Source: CAYNHZ01 sp964397445 (GTDB lineage Bacteria > Bacteroidota > Bacteroidia > Bacteroidales > UBA932). From it: DNA of 64,000 nucleotides. The notes beneath the pieces were generated by a model. That model worked only from the letters and a program-made list of their open reading frames with translations, did not search any database and was not told the DNA's origin. The translations under genes were made by a program, and so were the position numbers. The stretch is from NCBI GenBank assembly GCA_964397445.1, contig CAYNHZ010000001.1, forward strand, positions 496,001-560,000. The letters run 5' to 3'. This document shows, piece after piece, positions 59,528 through 64,000 of this stretch (within the stretch, counting starts at the first letter, position 1; the number at the start of each line of letters is the position of its first letter).

Positions 59528-60400
59528 TCACAATGCAAACGATCTAAAGTGTTCCCAAACATAGTTTATTGTCTCATCTGATGGATGAGTCATATCCTCT
59601 GCGTATGAGGTATAATCCCTTAATTCGTCTAAAACTATTTCGTATGCCGGAAAATAATGAACATTATCAAATCTTTTACAAAGCTTATCTATTGAGAGTA
59701 GAAGAGTTGCTTTCGATAACTGATTATTATGTAGTCCGTCCTTTAGATGTCTAATCGGGGATAGTGTGAAAATCCACTTTTTTCTCTCCATATTTTGATT
59801 CATTGAGTATTGATTAATAATCGATGAATACTCTTCAAAAATGTCTTCTACGGAAAGAAAATGCCTTGAGAACTCATTTTCAAGATGTTTGTGACAGTTG
59901 GATACAACAATACCACTCTCTTTGTGTTTATATATAAATGCTGTACCAAATGTTACAAATATCCAATTTGACTTTTCAAAAATAATTCGTGTATTTAAAA
60001 GTTGATTGTTTGCGTACTCTAAAAACTCGTCCGCCCCTTGCTTGGTAGATGATCCGTGATGATAAAATGTGGTATAACCTTGTGGGCAAGTGGATATTTG
60101 TTTGTGTTGAGCATTAGGACTCTTATGATTCTCTCTTTTTTTTGAGCAATAGTGAGGGTCCCTTTCAATGATATCTTCTTTTGTAAAGAGGAAAGAGGGG
60201 GATGCTATCATTTTTATGCTGTTAGCAATAGAAGAGGGATTGTATAGCACGCCAAAAGGATTATTGCAAATATTATAACCGATATCTGCCATTCTGCTTC
60301 CTATTTCTGCTGAAAAACACGAGCCCAATGAGATGATATTATCACCTATATTTATGTGCTCATTTAATGGTTCTATTCTAACTGTTGTCCTTGATATCAT
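59528..60400 (-). CDS. GSCFA-domain protein
   Basis: A 290-residue protein of the GSCFA family, named after the motif present here as LGSCFSAEIG (about 24-33). Other patterns are YNICNNPFGVLYNPSSI (about 39-55), ANNQLLNTRIIFEKSNWIFVTFGTA (parts) and WIFTLSPIRHLKDG (about 206-219). The family is related to SGNH/GDSL hydrolases and may act on esters; substrate unknown. ATG at 60400 rather than a TTG two codons upstream. A -7 box sits 3 bases before this ATG. Confidence 0.88.
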   Translation of the reverse strand: MISRTTVRIEPLNEHINIGDNIISLGSCFSAEIGSRMADIGYNICNNPFGVLYNPSSIANSIKMIASPSFLFTKEDIIERDPHYCSKKRENHKSPNAQHKQISTCPQGYTTFYHHGSSTKQGADEFLEYANNQLLNTRIIFEKSNWIFVTFGTAFIYKHKESGIVVSNCHKHLENEFSRHFLSVEDIFEEYSSIINQYSMNQNMERKKWIFTLSPIRHLKDGLHNNQLSKATLLLSIDKLCKRFDNVHYFPAYEIVLDELRDYTSYAEDMTHPSDETINYVWEHFRSFAL

Positions 60401-60403
60401 ACA

Positions 60404-60411
60404 CAAATATA
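60404..60411 (-). promoter_or_regulatory. -7 promoter box of the GSCFA gene (TATATTTG)
   Basis: Minus-strand TAnnTTTG match with only three bases before the ATG, so the transcript would be leaderless. No -33 element was found. Confidence 0.4.
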
Positions 60412-60494
60412 ATTATGTGGTCAATTTATCGTTAATATAAACAGATATACTATTGTGTATGATTCAAACTTGATTGGAATCTATTAAGGAGTGG

Positions 60495-61454
60495 TTAAAA
60501 AGATGTTTTTATCTTTTTAGAGATAGCTTTTAGCATATCATCAACCATAAGATCAATATCCCATTTAGGACTCCAACCCCACTCTTCCCTTGCACAAGTG
60601 TCATCCATAACATCTGGCCAAGAAGCGGATATTTTCGCTTTGACAGGATCAATGTTATAATCGAAAGATGCAGTAGGGATACGTTGTTTTATTTTTTCAA
60701 ATAATTGAGTAGGGGTGAAACTCATACTTGTAATGTTGAAACTGTTTCTATGAATAAGTTTGGAAGGATCTGCTTCCATCAATTGTGTAACAGCCTCTAA
60801 TGCATCGGGCATATAAAGCATATCCATATAGGTAGTTTCGGGTACTTCGCAGGTGTAGTGACCAGACTTGAGAATTTCATAGAAAACTTCTACAGCATAA
60901 TCTGTTGTACCACCACCGGGAAGTGCTCCATTTGAAATAATTCCGGGGAAACGAACACTACGGGTATCAACACCAAAACGGGTAAAATAGTAATCAGAAA
61001 GCATCTCACCTGTCACTTTGCAAACACCGTAAATAGTGTTTGGTCTCATAATCGTATCTTGTGGTGTTTTGTAGTGTGGAGTGTTATCTCCAAAAGCACC
61101 AATCGACGATGGTGTAAATAGTGCGGTTTTTAAATCTTTTGCAAGTGTAAGTGAATTAAGAAGTGCGCCCATATTAATTTTCCAAGCCAACTCCGGATTT
61201 TTTTCACCTGTTGCTGATAGAAGTGCCACAAGATTGAAAATAGCATCTATCTTATATTTTTGAACCAATTCCCCATAAGCATTGATATCTAAAGCATCAA
61301 GTTTCTCTGCAATAGCAAAATGTCCCAATTTTTCAACCATCTCATCTTTAAGATCCGCAGCAATTACATTGTCCTGACCATAATTTTTTTGGAGATGTGG
61401 AACTAATTCGGTGCCTATTTGTCCACCGGCACCAACAACAAGGATTCGTTTCAT
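60495..61454 (-). CDS. L-threonine 3-dehydrogenase, SDR/epimerase-like type
   Basis: A 319-residue extended short-chain dehydrogenase. NAD motif GAGGQIGTELV (about 8-18), the active Ser/Tyr-Lys set in TPSSIGAFGD (about 114-123) and YGVCK (about 142-146), and the family stretch RFPGIISNGALPGGGTTDYAVE (parts, about 168-189). This matches the UDP-glucose-4-epimerase-like threonine dehydrogenases of Flavobacteria and Bacteroides, which oxidise threonine to 2-amino-3-ketobutyrate. Its partner ketobutyrate CoA ligase (kbl) is not adjacent. Single gene with its own promoter. Confidence 0.88.
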   Translation of the reverse strand: MKRILVVGAGGQIGTELVPHLQKNYGQDNVIAADLKDEMVEKLGHFAIAEKLDALDINAYGELVQKYKIDAIFNLVALLSATGEKNPELAWKINMGALLNSLTLAKDLKTALFTPSSIGAFGDNTPHYKTPQDTIMRPNTIYGVCKVTGEMLSDYYFTRFGVDTRSVRFPGIISNGALPGGGTTDYAVEVFYEILKSGHYTCEVPETTYMDMLYMPDALEAVTQLMEADPSKLIHRNSFNITSMSFTPTQLFEKIKQRIPTASFDYNIDPVKAKISASWPDVMDDTCAREEWGWSPKWDIDLMVDDMLKAISKKIKTSF

Positions 61455-61474
61455 TTTCTTATAATTTTGTGGTG

Positions 61475-61482
61475 CAAAAGTA
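61475..61482 (-). promoter_or_regulatory. -7 promoter box of the threonine dehydrogenase gene (TACTTTTG)
   Basis: Minus-strand TAnnTTTG match followed by CACC, 20 bases before the ATG at 61454. Confidence 0.6.
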
Positions 61483-61532
61483 ATACTTTTTGGTATTTCA
61501 ACCGAAAATTATTTCATTTTTATACCCTGTTG

Positions 61533-62624
61533 TTATTTAGGGGCAATTTTGTAGAGGAATACCGCAATTATGGCATATAGGATATTTGGAACCCATATTG
61601 CAAGAGCCGGAGGGAGTGTATCTGTTATTACAAACATCTGGCTGAATCTTAAAAACAGAATATAAGAAAAACTCAGGGCAATCCCGATTCCGAGATTCAA
61701 TCCTATTCCCCCTCTTCTCTTTTTTGAAGAGAGAGATACCCCTATCAATGTAAGGATAAAAGCGGAAAATGGGACGGCAAAACGGGTATGTTTCTCAATC
61801 AAAGAGTATTTGATCATACTATCCCCCCTCATTCGTTGTGTTTCAATCAGAGATTCAAGCTCATCATATTTTAGTGCTTGTACAGAGTTTTCTCTCCTAT
61901 AAAAATCGTCTATATTTAAACTTATTACAGTGTCAAGCTCGCTTCCAATTCTAATTTTCTCATTATTACCAACAAACTCTCTTATAACATACTCTTTAAG
62001 TTTCCAGCCGCATAGTGTTGAATCCCAAGCTGCGCTTTCAGCTGATATTTTTGAGGTGATTTGACTCTCTTTTATAGATTCTAATGTAAAACGATATGCA
62101 GTGTTGTTCCAAGTGCTAAAAGATTCAACATAAGCAAATTCACCGGGGGCAATTTGATAATGAGTATTTCTATTTGTATTATAAAACTTTGCCCCTTTTA
62201 TATATTGTCCCTCAAACTGTAAACGGACTTGATTAGCAGGTGGTATTATGAACAGATTTAAAACGAGGCTAAATATAGCTATTACAAATGCTGAAAGAAA
62301 ATAGGGATACATCAATCTTCCGAAACTGATTCCTCCGGAGAGAATTGCCACGATTTCCGAGTTTGCCGCTAATTTTGAAGTGAAGAAAATGACAGTAATA
62401 AAAACAAAAAGAGGACTGAACATATTGATGAAATAGGGGATGAAATTGGCATAGTATTGAAAGATAATAGCACTTAAAGGTGCTTTTTGATCAACAAAAT
62501 CATCTACTTTTTCACTGATGTCAAAAATGATTACTATTCCTATAATCAACACAAGGGCAACAATATATGTCCCAATAAATTTCTTTATTATATACCGGTC
62601 GATTAAAGTGATTCTATAATTCAT
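61533..62624 (-). CDS. LptF/LptG family permease (YjgP/YjgQ)
   Basis: A 363-residue inner-membrane protein of the lipopolysaccharide exporter LptB2FG. Three N-terminal helices (about 13-33, 52-80, 97-120) and three C-terminal ones (about 278-298, 306-325, 335-358) flank a periplasmic domain. Start DRYIIKKFIGTYIVALVLI, with FISDKVDDF-like FDISEKVDDFV, is typical. Whether it is LptF or LptG cannot be told from sequence alone. It lies 13 bases after tgt, a common pairing in Bacteroidetes. Confidence 0.9.
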   Translation of the reverse strand: MNYRITLIDRYIIKKFIGTYIVALVLIIGIVIIFDISEKVDDFVDQKAPLSAIIFQYYANFIPYFINMFSPLFVFITVIFFTSKLAANSEIVAILSGGISFGRLMYPYFLSAFVIAIFSLVLNLFIIPPANQVRLQFEGQYIKGAKFYNTNRNTHYQIAPGEFAYVESFSTWNNTAYRFTLESIKESQITSKISAESAAWDSTLCGWKLKEYVIREFVGNNEKIRIGSELDTVISLNIDDFYRRENSVQALKYDELESLIETQRMRGDSMIKYSLIEKHTRFAVPFSAFILTLIGVSLSSKKRRGGIGLNLGIGIALSFSYILFLRFSQMFVITDTLPPALAIWVPNILYAIIAVFLYKIAPK

Positions 62625-62637
62625 TTTAACTTATTCC

Positions 62638-63768
62638 TTAAACCCTGTTTTCCAATTTCTTCACTGTTTCCACTTTCCATGCATTAAAATCTCCAAGCTC
62701 TATATGTCTGCGTGCTTGCGCTATAAGTTCCAAATAAAAAGCGAGATTGTGTTCACTTGCTATTTGAGCAGCGAGCATCTCTCCGGAAACAAATAAGTGA
62801 CGAAGGTACGCTTTTGTATAGTAATTATCAACAAATGATGTTCCGTTTTTGTCTATAGGGGAGAAGTCATTTTCCCATTTTTTATTTTTTATATTTATCT
62901 TCCCATCCCAAGTAAACAGCATACCATTTCTTCCATTTCTGGTTGGCATTACACAGTCAAACATATCAATACCTCGTGATATTCCTTCAAGAATATTCTC
63001 AGGTGTTCCAACTCCCATTAAGTATCTCGGTTTATCTTTCGGAATTATAGGGTGGACAATCTCTATCATATGATACATCTCTTCTGTTGGTTCCCCCACG
63101 GAGAGACCGCCGATAGCATATCCCTCTCTATCAAATGATACGGCATTATATGCCGCCTCTTTACGAAGGTCGGGAAAAATACACCCTTGAATGATAGGGA
63201 AAAATGTTTGGCTGTATCCATACAGAGGATCTGTACTATCAAATCTATCTATACATCTTTTAAGCCATTTTGTGGTGAGTTCTAATGATCTCTTTGCATA
63301 GGTGTGATCGGCATCTCCTGGGGTACACTCATCTAATGCCATAATAATATCAGCACCTATTATCCTTTGTGTATCGACATTGTTTTCGGGGGTAAAACAG
63401 TGTTTCGAACCATCAATGTGTGAACTAAAAGTGCATCCCTGCTCCGTTAATTTTCTATTGGCTGATAGTGAAAAGACTTGATAACCACCACTATCGGTAA
63501 GAATAGGTCTATCCCAGTTTATAAATTTATGTAACCCCCCGACTTTATTGAGGGTATCTAAACCCGGTCGGAGGTAAAGATGATAGGTGTTTCCGAGAAT
63601 AATCTCTGCTTTAATATCCTCTTTGAGGTCTTTGTGATAGATCCCTTTTACAGATCCAACTGTTCCAACCGGCATAAATATAGGTGTCTTAATCGCGCCG
63701 TGATCGGTTATTATCTCTCCGAGTCTTGCATTGCTCTCTTTATCTGTTTTGATGAGATTAAATATCAT
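62638..63768 (-). CDS. tgt: tRNA-guanine transglycosylase (queuosine)
   Basis: Swaps guanine 34 in GUN-anticodon tRNAs for preQ1. At 376 residues it has PIFMPVGTVGSVKG (about 30-43), the base-site ILTDSGGYQVFSL (about 89-101), ALDECTP (about 143-149), GGLSVGEP (about 217-224) and the nucleophile region FDCVMPTRNGRNG (about 263-275). The zinc-binding CxCxxC of most bacterial Tgt is missing: the aligned segment reads NGTSFVDNYYTKAYLRHL, with no Cys, while the later ligand His is kept in SEHNL. Catalytic Asp residues are intact, so the enzyme may fold without zinc. Confidence 0.94.
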   Translation of the reverse strand: MIFNLIKTDKESNARLGEIITDHGAIKTPIFMPVGTVGSVKGIYHKDLKEDIKAEIILGNTYHLYLRPGLDTLNKVGGLHKFINWDRPILTDSGGYQVFSLSANRKLTEQGCTFSSHIDGSKHCFTPENNVDTQRIIGADIIMALDECTPGDADHTYAKRSLELTTKWLKRCIDRFDSTDPLYGYSQTFFPIIQGCIFPDLRKEAAYNAVSFDREGYAIGGLSVGEPTEEMYHMIEIVHPIIPKDKPRYLMGVGTPENILEGISRGIDMFDCVMPTRNGRNGMLFTWDGKINIKNKKWENDFSPIDKNGTSFVDNYYTKAYLRHLFVSGEMLAAQIASEHNLAFYLELIAQARRHIELGDFNAWKVETVKKLENRV

Positions 63769-63780
63769 TCTTTTATATAA

Positions 63781-64000
63781 TTATCGGTTGGAAATAAAAA
63801 TCAATGCTTTTGAGGGGTGGTTGAATGTCAGTGTGACTTTTTTAGAGATTGTTGTATTAAGCGTTGCTTTCCACCAAGAGTCAAAGACAACATCATCTGT
63901 TTTGTACTTTAGCCCTTCTGATTTGATTTTCAGGCTTGTATCTAATGAAAATAGGGATATTTTATCCCCAATATCAAAGCAGTCAAAGGTGGTACTATCT
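63781..64000 (-). CDS. C-terminal part of an unidentified protein (cut by window end)
   Basis: Reading into the window from its right edge, the minus strand codes 72 residues ending in TAA at 63781-63783, just 12 bases before the tgt ATG. The visible part (GDKISLFSLDTSLKIKSEG, VVFDSWWKATLNTTISKKV, FNHPSKALIF) has alternating strands like a beta-rich exported protein. I do not recognise the family. It is probably the first of a tgt-lptF group. Confidence 0.55.
   Translation of the reverse strand, partial: DSTTFDCFDIGDKISLFSLDTSLKIKSEGLKYKTDDVVFDSWWKATLNTTISKKVTLTFNHPSKALIFISNR

Noticed and set aside
1..64000. CRISPR array, insertion sequence, prophage or toxin-antitoxin pair
   Set aside because: No regularly spaced direct repeats, transposase motifs, phage structural genes or small paired toxin/antitoxin frames were seen on either strand.

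Overview
The window is a gene-dense, AT-rich stretch of chromosome from an anaerobic member of the Bacteroidetes, most likely the order Bacteroidales. The evidence is consistent throughout. Start sites are preceded by the Bacteroidetes -7 box TAnnTTTG (often TATCTTTG). There are BACON-domain, DUF4270, DUF4294, DUF3098 and GSCFA proteins, TonB-dependent receptors, a metK gene behind a SAM-II-type riboswitch, and a PheS with the Cys-rich insertion I associate with this phylum. An oxygen-sensitive glycyl-radical enzyme with its activase, a rubredoxin and an arginine deiminase suit an anaerobic, amino-acid-using life. I see no insertion sequence, prophage, CRISPR array or integrase; the window is vertical core genome with a few accessory modules.

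Layout. 1-7.8 kb: end of an unknown basic protein, PHP phosphoesterase, lipoprotein, mutS2, plsY, cdaA, comF, an FMN-split-barrel-like protein and metK, with an attenuator-like leader upstream of metK. 8.1-12.9 kb: an Oar-like TonB receptor followed by a lipoprotein built of BACON and OB-like domains. 13.0-16.9 kb: yraN-manC-arcA-pheS, then tRNA-Gly. 17.1-26.6 kb: a TPR/pseudo-histidine-kinase protein that looks like two proteins welded together, a BtuB-like receptor, a CoA-disulfide-reductase/rhodanese/TusA/DsrE fusion in an operon with a MarR regulator and a cyclophilin, and a MATE exporter. 26.7-33.9 kb: a possible small RNA, then a TetR-TolC-HlyD-ABC-ABC-ABC2-ABC2 efflux operon. 34-44.9 kb: tRNA-Leu, rubredoxin, DEAD-box helicase, purN, acpP-fabF, a half-length starch synthase with DUF4270, and the ftsX-DUF3098-uppP-lpxH envelope cluster. 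45-48.5 kb: a hydroxyproline dehydratase (hypD) and its activating enzyme. 48.7-59.5 kb: 20 genes from rplP to rplQ, including secY, map, infA and rpoA, read from one promoter. 59.5-64 kb: GSCFA protein, threonine dehydrogenase, LptF/G permease, tgt and a gene cut by the window end.

The points most worth a second look are: the SAM-II riboswitch followed by an intrinsic terminator whose 5' arm can pair with the aptamer; the ribosomal-protein cluster that begins at rplP with its own promoter and leader hairpin, so the usual S10 half is missing upstream; a hairpin just before rpsH that may be an S8 autoregulatory site; a perfect 11-bp inverted repeat inside the promoter of the sulfur-transfer fusion gene; the fused/degenerate sensor protein; a Tgt lacking all three zinc cysteines; and a structured 84-nt element followed by a strong terminator in the tetR upstream region.
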